64,000 nucleotides of DNA from Calonectria ilicicola. Its lineage: Eukaryota > Ascomycota > Sordariomycetes > Hypocreales > Nectriaceae. The notes under the pieces are model-generated. The model saw nothing but the letters and a program-made list of their open reading frames with translations. It ran no database searches and was not told the DNA's origin. Within the stretch, counting starts at the first letter, position 1. Each line of letters begins with the position of its first letter. Where the stretch lies: contig CP085831.1 in NCBI GenBank assembly GCA_020809705.1, positions 4,030,001 through 4,094,000 of the forward strand, in the 5' to 3' direction. The translations under genes were made by a program, and so were the position numbers. Below are positions 10,905 through 21,433 of the stretch, one piece after another.

Positions 10905-11854
10905 ATGCTCTCATCTCGGGTTTTCGGCCTTGCTTTGGCCATTATGCCATCCGCTATCGCCCTAAGTATTTCAAACTACAAAGGCCTCAAGACCTCGCTC
11001 AACAACAGCGTTCTTGAAGTTGTATTCCATAACCCGTCGTCTCCCATCAATCTCTGGAACCAGGATACTCAAGATGACCTCACCGATCTGGTCTCACAAC
11101 TTCAAAGCGACAACGAGACCAAGGTTGTAATATTTAAGAGCGACGTCCCTAGATGGTTCATGGCACATCTCGACCTTTCTCTCCCAAGTCTGGCAGATCG
11201 TAAGCATTCACATAAACACAACGTCCCTAGCCATACATCTAATCAAGATAAACATCAGCTGCTTTTGGTCTAGATTTTGCGACCCTTATCTATAATATTT
11301 CCACTCTCTCCCAGGTAACCATTGGTGCCGTCGAAGGCAGAGCCCGTGGCGCTGGCAATGAGCTCCTTGTAGCGCTCGACATGCGCTTTGCCACCAAGGT
11401 AGACACGGTCTTCGGGCAGCCTGAGGTCGGCAGCGGCCTATTCCCAGGAGGTGGTGGCAGTCAGTTCCTCCCAGGACTCATCGGTCGCGGGCGTGCAATG
11501 GAATATGTACTGACCTCTCGGGACATCACCGCATCTGAGGCAGCTGAGATTGGCTGGATCAACAGAGCTTTTGACACATCGCTGGAGATGTACGACTTCA
11601 TAGAAAAGCTCACCGATCGCATCACTGACTTTCCCCTGTCGGCTCTAAGTGGTGGCAAAAAGACCATCAATCGAGCTTCCGCTCCATCTCTGGACAACAT
11701 GATTGCCGATGCCAAGGAATTCTACGAGCAACAGTCCGACCCCGCCGCCAAGGAGATTGCCGTACGCTCCGCTGAGCTTGCATCTCTAATGTCTCCAGAG
11801 GAGCTTGAATTGGACCTTCCTGATGTTATTCCTCGTCTCTACACAAAGGAGTAA
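10905..11854 (+). CDS. Enoyl-CoA hydratase/isomerase (crotonase) family protein with signal-peptide-like N-terminus, 291 aa
   Basis: Two exons, 10905-11199 and 11274-11854, with a 74-nt intron (GTAAGC...TCTAG, phase 1). The crotonase fold is shown by VVIFKSDVPRWFMAHLDL, then EGRARGAGNELLVALDMRFA (the oxyanion-hole and helix region), and FGQPEVGSGLFPGGGGSQFLP. The usual general-base glutamate position after the helix appears as PEVGSGLFPGGG. The N-terminus (MLSSRVFGLALAIMPSAIA) is hydrophobic with a small-residue end and looks like a secretion signal, odd for a CoA-dependent enzyme. It may instead be a membrane or organelle anchor, or the protein may have lost CoA chemistry. Function beyond family is not assigned. 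Confidence 0.8.
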
Positions 11855-13308
11855 CTCTAGTTGCACCTTGTGGCCTCTTTTACTTTGACCAGAGTTTTAA
11901 AATACCAAAATATTACCAGGGCATGCGCATTGAGGTGCTGAAACTCAGTTGTTTAGCGTGAGCTAGATTCAGGGAGGTCGATAGATTGGAAACTACATGA
12001 ACATCATTCCTTTCACTAAAGTCTTGTTATTCAAATTTATTATTTAGATTTCATATCATAAATTACAAAAAGATTCTATCACTAGCTATAGAGGCCACAG
12101 GGTTACATTTGGAAGCTCTTGTCTTGTCAATTGAAGGGTCTATCTAGGTCTCTTATAGCTGCTGTTGTGACTAGCTGTTCCGGTCGGCCGAGGGGAGTTT
12201 CTTTTAGGTTGAGGCTATCCAAAGCTAGCTACGGTGACCACCGCATACGGATGTTGCTTGCAGCCGCGTTGGGATAGGTCTGTAGTAGCTAGATCCTTCA
12301 TCTAGGCATTTATCCTGATTTGTATGACTATTTGGGGCCGGTTGCGGCAAGAGCTATCTAGCTGTTACTATAAGTACTGGACTGTGCCGTCGAGGGCATC
12401 GAGGCTTTGTAGTCAAGGTCCGGCCGGGCCCTAAGAGGCCCGGCTGCTAGGCTAGGCTGTTTAGACCATCTTGTGAGTGTGACAGATTCTTTCACCAAGA
12501 ATAATGTTCCATAGGGTTCCTGTTCAATTATTGCCGTCACCGTTACCATTCAGTTAGGCAGCCCTTTTGCAATAACTCGAGCAGCATCTACCCGTTCTGT
12601 TACTGCATGCTAGTATTTTGGTTGGATACCATCCATTTACAGTGCTAACATGCTATTAATAATATCACTTCAGAAAGAAAGTATCTCTCTTCCAAACTCG
12701 TTCTTTAGATAGAATAAAAAAACTAGTAATCATTCCGTTTCTATTCCTGACGTAGGATATTAAGTTGCCATACCATCAGCTGCTCAGGACGGGTTATGCA
12801 AGTAGACAATCGAGGAGATGGGTTTATATATGACGGTGAAGCTTTTTCCAAGCAGCTTTGGAAAGGATTGTGATATAATCCATACCGAATTTTTTCTACC
12901 GATGTCTTCAACGGATAGTGAAGGTTCCAGCGACGAAGTCAAGTTCTAAGGCACAGCCCATCCTCTAGTCATCCCAAGTTTCCATTATTAATGTTAAAGG
13001 TGCTATTTGAGGGTGGCCGGAATATGTAAACGACTCTACACATTCCATCCGGGATCGCTCGAACTATCGCTGCAATACTGACAGGCATACAAACATAGTG
13101 TGTAATATCAGGTTGCACATCCATCGATAAGAATATAGAATCTAGTTCCCCCTCCATGTGTGCTACTTCATTGTGTAGATCCTTGAAAATTCATGAAAAC
13201 TTAGTAGAATTTGTCACTATTTTGGAAATTCTAGGCTTTTACCAATGAGTGACCTCATTATTTCTAAGCGTTGTCACACTCATATGTGATTCCCTAACAG
13301 AAAACATC
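11855..13308. other. Intergenic, possible degenerate repeat DNA
   Basis: No gene recognised. Composition changes around 12100-12550, which is GC-richer, full of CTAG and contains a perfect 8-bp inverted repeat with a 6-nt loop at 12423-12444 (GCCGGGCC/GGCCCGGC). This could be a transposon relic, but I cannot name one. Confidence 0.35.
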
Positions 13309-14685
13309 TCAATCCAGGACCAAGTCTTTAACCTTGGCAACGAATGCTTCGAGATCTTCCAAAAAGGTATCTGGCTCCTCCAGTGCTGCAAAATGGCCAC
13401 CCTGTTTTCCGCATTTATGTCAGCTTCGAGCGTTTATGAACAAGAGGAATGGAAGACAGTAGCGATAACTAACCTTTGCATGATACCTATACTGCACCAT
13501 GTTAGGATAGAACTTCTCTACCCAAGGCTTTGGTACGATCAAGATGTCATAGTTGAATGCTGAATACCCAAAAGGCTTCTCTTTAGAATCAACAAATCCC
13601 TTTCCAGATATAATTTCTCTGTAAGGGTATATGCTACTAGGAAAGCATGACGTAAACCAATATAGGCCAGCGAGACCAAGCACCGTATCCAAGGGCAGAG
13701 GTTGTCGGCTGTCCGCCCAGTCTATGTACTTCTCTCCAATCCTACACCCGTTAGCGGAATCAATGACCATTCTTCAAAGCAGCACCGTGCTTACCATGCC
13801 AGCAGAGCGAGAGGGCTTGTTGACAGAGCCAGACCAATAGTAGAAGGCTTCGTTCCATGTTCAAGTGAATATGCCGCGTCCGCATCGAGCCATTTCTTCA
13901 TGGCTTTTTGTCGTTCCTCTTCTTCTTCGCTAAGATTAGGAGCAAGGCTCACATCGTCATCAGGGCCCAAAGTCAACATGTTAACTTTTTCCATCAGCAG
14001 ATATTCTCGTTTATGCTTAGTCTGATAATGTGTACCCACCGTGATAAGCTTTGCACTCTTTGAAAGAGGCAGACATGTTACGTGCGATCAAGCTTCCGAT
14101 ATCACCACCTTGAGCAATATATCCTTTGCCAAAGCCAAGATTTATCATCAGCTGATTCAATATCCGGGCTGCGTGGACGACCGTGAGCTCCTTGTCCTGG
14201 GGGCTCGACGAGAATCCGTATCCCGGCAGAGATGGGACAATAACATGATATGGAAGGGTCTTGGGCGTGTAATTTCGGCTCAGTCTATCGAGCATGGGAA
14301 GAAATTCTAGAAAAGAACCGGGCCAGCCATGCATGAAAATGACAGGGACCGCATCCTCCCTGGAAGATATCATCGCAGCAAAGTGTATACTGATTGATCC
14401 ACATTGGGGGTCTTCAACTCGAGTTTTGTAATTGGGAAAAGAATTGATACGCTCCTCAAACGCTCGCCAGTCGAATTCCAACCAAGCCTTCTTGGCCTCA
14501 TCAAGCCATTTTCGAGTCACACCAAACCTGCCATCTTCTTGTTGATTCTCCCATGTTGCAGGGGCAATGTTCGATAAGGACAAGAGAGATTGGAAGTGAG
14601 AAATTTCGTCGTCTGTAATCTGAAATGTGAAGGGTTGAAGGTTATTAATTCCATTGCTAAGGAATCTCCCGAAAGGTCCAGCCAT
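13309..14685 (-). CDS. Epoxide hydrolase (EHN-domain alpha/beta hydrolase), 398 aa, 4 exons
   Basis: Exons on the minus strand: 14040-14685, 13795-13984, 13474-13741, 13309-13401; introns 55, 53 and 72 nt, and the frame closes at 399 codons. The N-terminal domain (FTFQITDDEISHFQSLL..., WLEFDWRAFEERINSFPNY) is the EHN region of microsomal-type epoxide hydrolases. The core has HGWPGS (119-124, oxyanion side), nucleophile Asp195 in QGGDIGS, and the catalytic His371 in KGGHFAALEEP. Such enzymes add water to epoxides to form trans-diols. No clear N-terminal membrane anchor is seen, unlike animal microsomal forms. It is the right-hand member of the enzyme-rich block and could detoxify or process an epoxide made by neighbouring enzymes. 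Confidence 0.88.
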
Positions 14686-15785
14686 CTTGAGACCAAGGAG
14701 CGCAATAATAAAAACGAAAACGTTGAATATGTTCGAGGAGCCTGATAATGTTCCAATAAATAAACTCCCATAGATCTAAGACGAGCTGTGTGATGAAATA
14801 GATTGGCAAAGAAATCAGCCGACTTAAATAAATGTGAACACGATATACGGTATCATTACAACCAAGGTGGGGATGCTTCCAGGCTCTCTTCGGTTGTCCG
14901 AGCTTTGATAAAGTTTAGTTGTCCCCCCACAGATCATTAAATTGAACCATTTACAATTGCATACAGTGATTATTAATAGAGATTTTTGGAGACATGCCGG
15001 ACCTCGGACAAATATCAGGCCGCACAGCTTTATCACATTATGTCAAATCGCCGCGGACTCCGCTTTATGTGGCCCGAAGCACGAACCAAATGTCACAAAG
15101 GTCGTCATTCAAAATGTCTCAACGCCAAGGCCAAATATGAGGGTCACGGAATTGTGGGCCAGATATGCTTCTCCATAATGTGAATTCTATGGGGGTAGGT
15201 GTTGAGATTGATGCGTGCAGTGTAATGTAGCTTGGAACAGACAGGTTAAATCGAGAATCTGGTCTGCTGCATATGCTGATCTCGATCGATGCATCTGGCC
15301 CACTCACGCCTTGAATTCAACCCTTCAGGATGCAGATGGGCTGGATGAACAAAAGACTACAGAACCAGTGAGCAGCGCGACAAAAGAAAAGGGCTTATTT
15401 AGGAGTTTACACTGAAATATACCAACAACACCATTACTCAAGTCCGCACAGACCCAAAGCATTTAATATTACCAATACCAAGGCTATTGATGCAAACTTC
15501 TTTCAGGTAATTAAGATTATATTAATAAGGCTTCTTTTGCTCCCACTCAAATCGAAGATAACGTAAAAAGTGCACGTGCACCATAAACTCGGAACACTAC
15601 AATCAAAGATTCATCCCTGATGCCTCCTAGGGAAGAATTGACAGCGTAGTCAAATATTTCATTACTGATAATTTGCTTTGTGTTTCTTTTTTCTGTCAGT
15701 ATTTTAATTTCTGGCAATAATACCTATATCAGTGGCAGTCGTGGAGATAACTTCTTATCCTATAAAGCTTGTGAAGTCCTGTTTC
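14686..15785. other. Intergenic, nothing recognised
   Basis: About 1.1 kb without a convincing gene. Short frames exist on both strands but lack domain-like composition. No repeat or RNA gene noticed. Confidence 0.45.
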
Positions 15786-17304
15786 CTAATTTGAACATGT
15801 TCTGAGACGAGTTGGCACATACTCGTATACTGCGCCTTGCAGAGCCGCGGTATTGCTGACCAAAAAGTTATCAGTCCATTGAGAATAATAGCTATTTATA
15901 TATTAGTAAAATCCATGGTGATTTCAGATAACACTCACAGGACACAGTTCCAAACCGGACCGACAAACACAGCAGGAAACTGGTAAACCAGGAACGACCC
16001 GCAAGCTGGGTTAACTATCAATAGTCATTAGTCATCATTGATGCTTAACTTTTATAGAGCATGCACGAAACACTCACTATTACATTTGCAGGCGCATTGT
16101 TGTTTAGCCCCGTCAATATCCATGAAGCCCAGTTGGTAGACAGTGGCAGAATTTTGGGCCATGAATTTCGTACCGCTCCACTGAGAGACTTACGGTTGAC
16201 TCATATCTGTCACAGTTAGTACAACCTCTACAGAGGTTGATGTACTAGTAATTTGGGTGCTTGTGGAGGTGATCGTTGTTGGCTCCGGAGTGATAATATC
16301 CTACAATGGAACTTTAGTATATATGAAATAAAACAGGTAATGAGACGCTTACGGTTACGGAGACAGGATCTGTGACCTGGTAGTTTGTAGTTGAGGTGAT
16401 TGTGACTGTAGCAGCGACAGTCTTGGCAGTAGAAACGACCTTGGTTGTCGTTTTAACCCGGTTAGCCGTGACTGTAATCGTTTTTGTAACCACCTTCGGA
16501 GCCTTTGAGGTGAGGTAGCAGCCACAAGCATTCGAAAGCTGCTGCTTATTATAGCATTGCAGCACTATAAACACTATCAGTATATCAATCACCTTCGTGA
16601 AATAGAAAATAAGAAATAAATCAACCTTTCGGAATGTCGACTCGCGCTTGAAGGAGGCTCGGTGAGGTTGGAAGAGCATCACGTTTAACACCACCAATAT
16701 CTGCCACCTCACGAAGGCATATCGTACTACAGCGTCCAAAATGTCAGCATAGTTATATCCAATAGAAGCACCATATGAATAACTAACGAGGTTGGAAGAG
16801 GTGACGTAGTGGTCGTAGTTGTGTCAGTTTCCATGGTCGCGAAGCTTGTGACGGTGCCGACTGGCAACGACACAGTTACAGTATTTGTTTTGGTCGTATG
16901 ATCGGCCACCGAAATAATGCTGGTTTGCGTCACTGTAATAGGAACCTAGAAAAATTCTGTATTAGATCGAAATCGTTGCATTCAGACACTGCGTCTTTTT
17001 TTACCTGGACAGAGGTCGTCGAGGTCACAATGCTTGTCTGGAGGTGTGATGCTGTCAAGGTAACTGATGAAACAAAGAATTAGTGTCTGTGCAAAGGATC
17101 CCATGGTGAAAATGTCATACCAGTCTGAGTCGACGTCTTGATACCCAAATTTGCCGAACAAAATGGAGAAGCATGAATACTTGACAAAGTCTTCAGAATC
17201 TTCTCAGTGTCCTTACCGCCACAAGGGCCTTGGTAGACGGGGCCTGCACTCGTCAGAGCGGCGAGGGCGCCAACGATGAAAGAATGTTGCCAGCGTATTT
17301 TCAG
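15786..17304 (-). CDS. Secreted Thr-rich protein with C-terminal PAN/apple-like Cys domain, 9 exons, no ATG start
   Basis: Nine exons can be chained without a stop: 17121-17304, 17005-17063, 16788-16945, 16626-16726, 16353-16564, 16232-16300, 16078-16180, 15939-16014, 15786-15855 (344 codons). All introns are about 48-84 nt with GT-AG ends. The N-terminus is signal-peptide-like (KIRWQHSFIVGALAALTSAG). Two small Cys modules (GPCGG...ASPFC and LQCYNKQQLSNACGCYL) are each followed by T/V-rich stretches likely to be O-glycosylated. The C-terminus is Cys-rich (CACKCN...ACGSFLVYQFP...NCVL), resembling fungal PAN/apple-like domains. The frame has no ATG: the expected first codon at 17302-17304 is CTG in an otherwise good AAA-CTG-A context, with an in-frame stop upstream. 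Probably a cell-wall or extracellular protein; the start may be lost or near-cognate. Confidence 0.65.
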
Positions 17305-18401
17305 TTTGAACGTGTTGAACCAAACGACTGACGATTATTTCCAGAGAATCTCTATTTCTTCGAGAGGACCAGCGGCTTTTTAATACTACTTCATCTCTCT
17401 CTCGAGGTGGGACTATGTTATGCCGACCCCTGAATTGCTGTCGCTAGCTCAGCGCTCTTAAGTCTCATTGCAAGAGCCAAACCATCGGTCAACACAACGG
17501 CTAGCCTGCTTTTTATTGCCTTGCCACCAATTAGATATTAAAACCGAGCTTTGCTCGAGTTCTAGCGTATTAGATGTTAGCAACGGCTTCAGAACTGGCT
17601 CAAGAGGCTACGGTGCGACGGGCTACTGCTTAGTTGCGATCCGGGCGTCACCATCAAGCGCCGTTACCAGATTTTAGGGCCATCTGCAATCTAGAATTCA
17701 ATAGTTTGTGAGCTAATTAAGGGTTATTTTACTACTAAATAATACCGCTGCCCAGTACAATGCGTTAAATCTCAGCCTTCTACGCATTGAATAGCCGCCT
17801 TCACGTGGTGAAGACGCCGCCACCAACATTCCAGTGCCGTCTCGGGGATAAGGACAGCCCAGATTCCAAACTCTTCTAGCTCGTATCAAATACCAGATCA
17901 GTACGTCATTCATCATTTAATTTGTGGGATGATGACTCCTTCCATAACAGACGCATGTTATGGAGAGATCAAGGACTCAAACAAAGCTCGTTCTACTGAG
18001 TCCAGATTAATCAATTTTTCACATTCAATATGATTCTGCGGCTGTGATTCCGAGGTGAGACGGATGGCTATTCAACTCTCGAAGATCAATATTCAGGCGG
18101 CTCATCAAACGACTAAAGTATAGCCTCAAACTTAAGGGAGCGGGTGCGGCTGCGGGTCTACCATGACTTTGTGGCTTGAATCCATGACTAACACATCGCC
18201 ATCGTGGAAATAGTTTTGGACAAAGGGCGTTTGTGATGCTGTTGGAATGATGCATCAAACGTTTGATCTGACACTCAAACTCATGGATCCATTAAAACGG
18301 ATATTGAACATTTTCTAAGTCATTCAATTATCTGAGACCATTTTAACAATTCCTAGTTGACTAGCTTATTACATGAAAAGAAGACATCTTCGTTTGCCAT
18401 G
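17305..18401. other. Intergenic, nothing recognised
   Basis: Spacer between the secreted protein's 5' end and the 3' end of the F-box gene. A TATA-like AT run lies near 17380 on the minus strand. Other open frames here look spurious. Confidence 0.4.
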
Positions 18402-19862
18402 CTACGTTACGGCAAGCAGGGCATCCCACTCGGGCTCGGTTCCATCCCCACGCTCGAATCTCTTTTCCTGATCGGTCAATGGGCCCCACCGGGACCAATC
18501 TGCAATGCCATAATCAAACGCAAAGGTGCACCAGTTGCCCAATCTAGCCTCACACCTAACACCACGCGCCTTTAAAAGGTGCATAAGGCGTCCACCTGGA
18601 GTATTCTCTAACGGATCGCCCCCAGTCCTTGTTCCAACTGGGATACCATAGAGATACACCTGTCTCAGCTTTGGGAATGCACCGTCTTTTAAAAGGACCT
18701 CCTTTAGCATTTCCACAAGCAGCCTGCTACTCCCAGTCTCATTCTGTTCGTTCCTAGTCCGCATAAACTGGTTTGATGCCCATCCTTCACCTTCGGTTTC
18801 TTCAGCACCTGGTCTCTGCTCCAGCACCAAAATTTCTAGCGTCTCGCTGCAAGCCAATAGAATCTGCCGCCAGTCCGCAAGACTTGCTGCATCAGCCCTA
18901 GTTGACCAGGAGTACGAGATGCCCTCTGGGTCTTCATATTTAGATGGCTGATAAAGATATAAATGTTTCAGTTTGGATAGCGTCAGTGTGGTGTTGGGAT
19001 CTGATCCTCCCTCACCATCCTTGACACTGTCGACGGATAAGAAACGGCTGAGTGGTCGGGGAATAACATTTTCTCCGTTTAGGCTTCCATAATCTGATTC
19101 CACATCATCATCCTCGTCATTCTCATCGGAAGAACGTTGGCCAAAATTAATATCCTCCTCAGGCAGAGGCCTGAAAGGTCGCTCAAAGGATTCCTCGCCG
19201 GAAATGGGCCGGTCCAGCATCCCAAGCTCTAGTCGCTCAAGAGATGGACCGGATTGGAGAATCCATGCCGCCACCCCACGTGGGATGTAGCCAGAGAGCT
19301 TTGCAAAACGCAGGTTGGGGATGGGAGAGGCGGAGATGTCAGCGACGAACTGGTCTGGACTGGCTGAAGATGAAATTTGGCCATGCAGCTCAAGTGTTTC
19401 CAGGCTCGTAAAGTATGGAAGCACTTGCCAGAGACTTCGGCGCTGCTGATCATGGTCGTCGTCGTCGTTGTCGCCCGAGTTTTCCCACATCGGGTTGACG
19501 ATTGTACACAGGTGTTTTACCCGCGAAGCAAGTTTTGTCAGAAGAGCCTCATCGCAAGACTGCAGAAGCTCAAAAAACGCCACTGCTACTCCTTCGCTTC
19601 CATGGCCGAGCAATAGCCTCCCAGGGGTGGCGTTGCATCGCTGGGATGGGAGCAAGAAGGGTGGTGGGGCATCCAATTCGAATTCGGATTCATGATATCC
19701 CTGCGCGTGCAGCTCGATGCCGGTCCATAGCAGAGGTTCTGCGAGGGCATTAGTGTGCTTGCAGACAAGGGCAAATTGGACCAGATCTCCTGGGGTGAGA
19801 TTGAAGGTAATGGATCGCAAAACCTCGATGGGAAGAGACAAGAGATTGGATGAAGCTGCCAT
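18402..19862 (-). CDS. F-box protein, 486 aa
   Basis: Intronless. The start at 19862 (MAASSNLLSLP) was chosen because the F-box begins directly after it; an in-frame ATG at 19898 adds 12 residues. The N-terminal F-box is LLSLPIEVLRSITFNLTPGD with the usual following L-V-C-K...L-W positions. The remainder has leucine-rich, repeat-like segments (LETLELHG, LRFAKLSGYIP, LERLELGML, LKHLYLYQPS, LRQVYLYGIP) and an acidic linker (DENDEDDDVESDYG). In fungi such proteins are substrate adaptors of SCF ubiquitin ligases through Skp1. The target is unknown. The degenerate LRR-like layout suggests a protein-binding solenoid. Confidence 0.82.
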   Translation of the reverse strand: MAASSNLLSLPIEVLRSITFNLTPGDLVQFALVCKHTNALAEPLLWTGIELHAQGYHESEFELDAPPPFLLPSQRCNATPGRLLLGHGSEGVAVAFFELLQSCDEALLTKLASRVKHLCTIVNPMWENSGDNDDDDHDQQRRSLWQVLPYFTSLETLELHGQISSSASPDQFVADISASPIPNLRFAKLSGYIPRGVAAWILQSGPSLERLELGMLDRPISGEESFERPFRPLPEEDINFGQRSSDENDEDDDVESDYGSLNGENVIPRPLSRFLSVDSVKDGEGGSDPNTTLTLSKLKHLYLYQPSKYEDPEGISYSWSTRADAASLADWRQILLACSETLEILVLEQRPGAEETEGEGWASNQFMRTRNEQNETGSSRLLVEMLKEVLLKDGAFPKLRQVYLYGIPVGTRTGGDPLENTPGGRLMHLLKARGVRCEARLGNWCTFAFDYGIADWSRWGPLTDQEKRFERGDGTEPEWDALLAVT

Positions 19863-20603
19863 GTCGACGGCTTCACGTGCTGAGAACACGATCCTCAAGG
19901 GGCATCTTCAAGGGAGTGTGGCCCACAAATGATGTGCGGGAGGAATGCAGGGGTACGCCGGCACGGATAAACACGGCGCCGACACAAGTGGGTCAGCCCC
20001 TCTTCACCGGATTCTCCCAAGCTACCCTAGACAGACCGTTCCTCTTCGGGAGCAATGCAGACGTGCGGAATGCGCTATTGGGCAATGGAGACCACTTTTT
20101 GTAAAAGGGAAATTATATTGGAGTCTCTCAAAAAGATATTTAGTATCCATTTGTTCGATTTCTAACCACATCTAACCCATGTGTTGTAGGAATTATCAGA
20201 GGTGGAGGGTGAGAGAAAGTGAAGGTAATTTGAGATGTCGTTCAAGCCAACACAATCCTAAAGCACCAAGATGTGAAGGAATAAGCGCGTCAAAATCCTA
20301 AATAATGCAACAGAACGTATACGATCGAGCTGGATCATACCTGTTGTCATTTTTCAGCTTGATTTGAACCCCCCGGAAGTCTCCCGCAAAAGCCGCAGTA
20401 CCCGCCGCAATACCCGGACGGCCCGCAGTATCCACTGCCACCATCAAGATCGCCGTCTAGAACACGGCTGCCTTAGATTAGGATTAGGGGGGTATAAAAA
20501 CAACCTGTTGAGGTCAATATTTGGAACGAATTCATCATTCACCCACAAAGTATATCTCTAAGTGCCGTCATTTCTCATATTTGTCTCCGCTACGTCCGTC
20601 GCT
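19863..20603. other. Divergent intergenic region with a short CCGCARTA repeat
   Basis: This holds the promoters of the F-box gene and the FMN reductase. Three spaced copies of CCGCA(G/A)TA lie at 20393-20400, 20405-20412 and 20423-20430; in one frame they read Pro-Gln-Tyr repeats. This may be a minisatellite remnant or a coding fossil. No complete gene was seen. Confidence 0.4.
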
Positions 20604-21233
20604 ATGAAAAAGTTCAGTATTGCTGTTGTGACTTGCAGCACGAGATCGCCACGCTTGAACCCCTTCATCACCGAATACGTCTGCAATCTCCTTGACCCAG
20701 GATATCCCGACATCACTGTCTCGCCGCTTGACTTGGCGGACCAGTCACTGCCGTTGTATGATGAGCCGGCAATTCCCTCACAACTACCATTGGACGATCC
20801 CACCCCTCATTATGCACATGAGCACACAAGAAAATGGTCGGCCGTCGTGCGTCAATACGATGCATTCATCTTTGTGACTCCGCAATACAATTGGAGCATC
20901 CCGGCGAGCCTCAAAAACGCCCTCGACTATCTCTACCACGAATGGAGCGGGAAACCAGCGGCTGTTGTTACCTATGGTGGCAGAGGCGGCAGTAAAGCTG
21001 CTGCGCATCTACGAGAAATCTTGACGGGTCTGCGGATGAAGGTGGCTGCGTCTGCTCCACAGCTGGTTATTAATGTAAAAACTTTGGACCAATGCTTTGG
21101 CTCCGGCCATCTTTTGGTAGAAGATTTGAATCGATGGAAAGGGGCCGGGGTGGAGGACGAGTTGCAGAGTATGCTGGTGCAGATAATTCAGATGCTCTAT
21201 GGGCAAGGGACCGGCGCTTCGGAAATAAAATGA
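20604..21233 (+). CDS. NADPH-dependent FMN reductase family protein, 209 aa
   Basis: Intronless flavodoxin-like protein. The start at 20604 (MKKFSIAVVTCSTR) matches the first beta strand and phosphate-binding loop; the in-frame upstream ATG at 20562 adds a non-family leader. The diagnostic block is VTPQYNWSIPASLKNALDYL, corresponding to the family's P-x-Y-N-x-S-I-P-x-x-L-K-N-A-[LI]-D motif. A TYGGRGGSKAAAHLREIL segment follows. These enzymes reduce FMN, quinones, azo or metal compounds with NAD(P)H in the cytosol. It lies 200 bp upstream of, and co-oriented with, a Zn2Cys6 regulator, which suggests a regulator-target pair for quinone or xenobiotic stress (inference). Confidence 0.86.
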   Translation: MKKFSIAVVTCSTRSPRLNPFITEYVCNLLDPGYPDITVSPLDLADQSLPLYDEPAIPSQLPLDDPTPHYAHEHTRKWSAVVRQYDAFIFVTPQYNWSIPASLKNALDYLYHEWSGKPAAVVTYGGRGGSKAAAHLREILTGLRMKVAASAPQLVINVKTLDQCFGSGHLLVEDLNRWKGAGVEDELQSMLVQIIQMLYGQGTGASEIK

Positions 21234-21433
21234 TTGGTTCGGCATCAAAGTCAGAATGCTCGGCGTCTATCTCCTCAATTATCTGCAAACTGTTGGTCGT
21301 GTACATTGAAGCAAGGGAATGTAGCGCACCACGTGGTCATGAGCTATCCCGTTTTAGGCCCAAAAAAGTTGTACAAATGTAATCAATCCATCGCGCATCT
21401 TTCGCATCTCCACAGTGACACCATTGCCTGAAA

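Noticed and set aside
16181..16231. Apparent premature TAA (16190-16192) inside the secreted Thr-rich gene
   Set aside because: It lies in a 51-nt phase-0 intron (GTAGAG...CTCTCAG with a CTAAC branch sequence), so no stop remains.
18025..18258. Minus-strand 77-codon frame
   Set aside because: Irregular Pro/Ser/His-rich composition, no start context or homology pattern; lies in an intergenic region.
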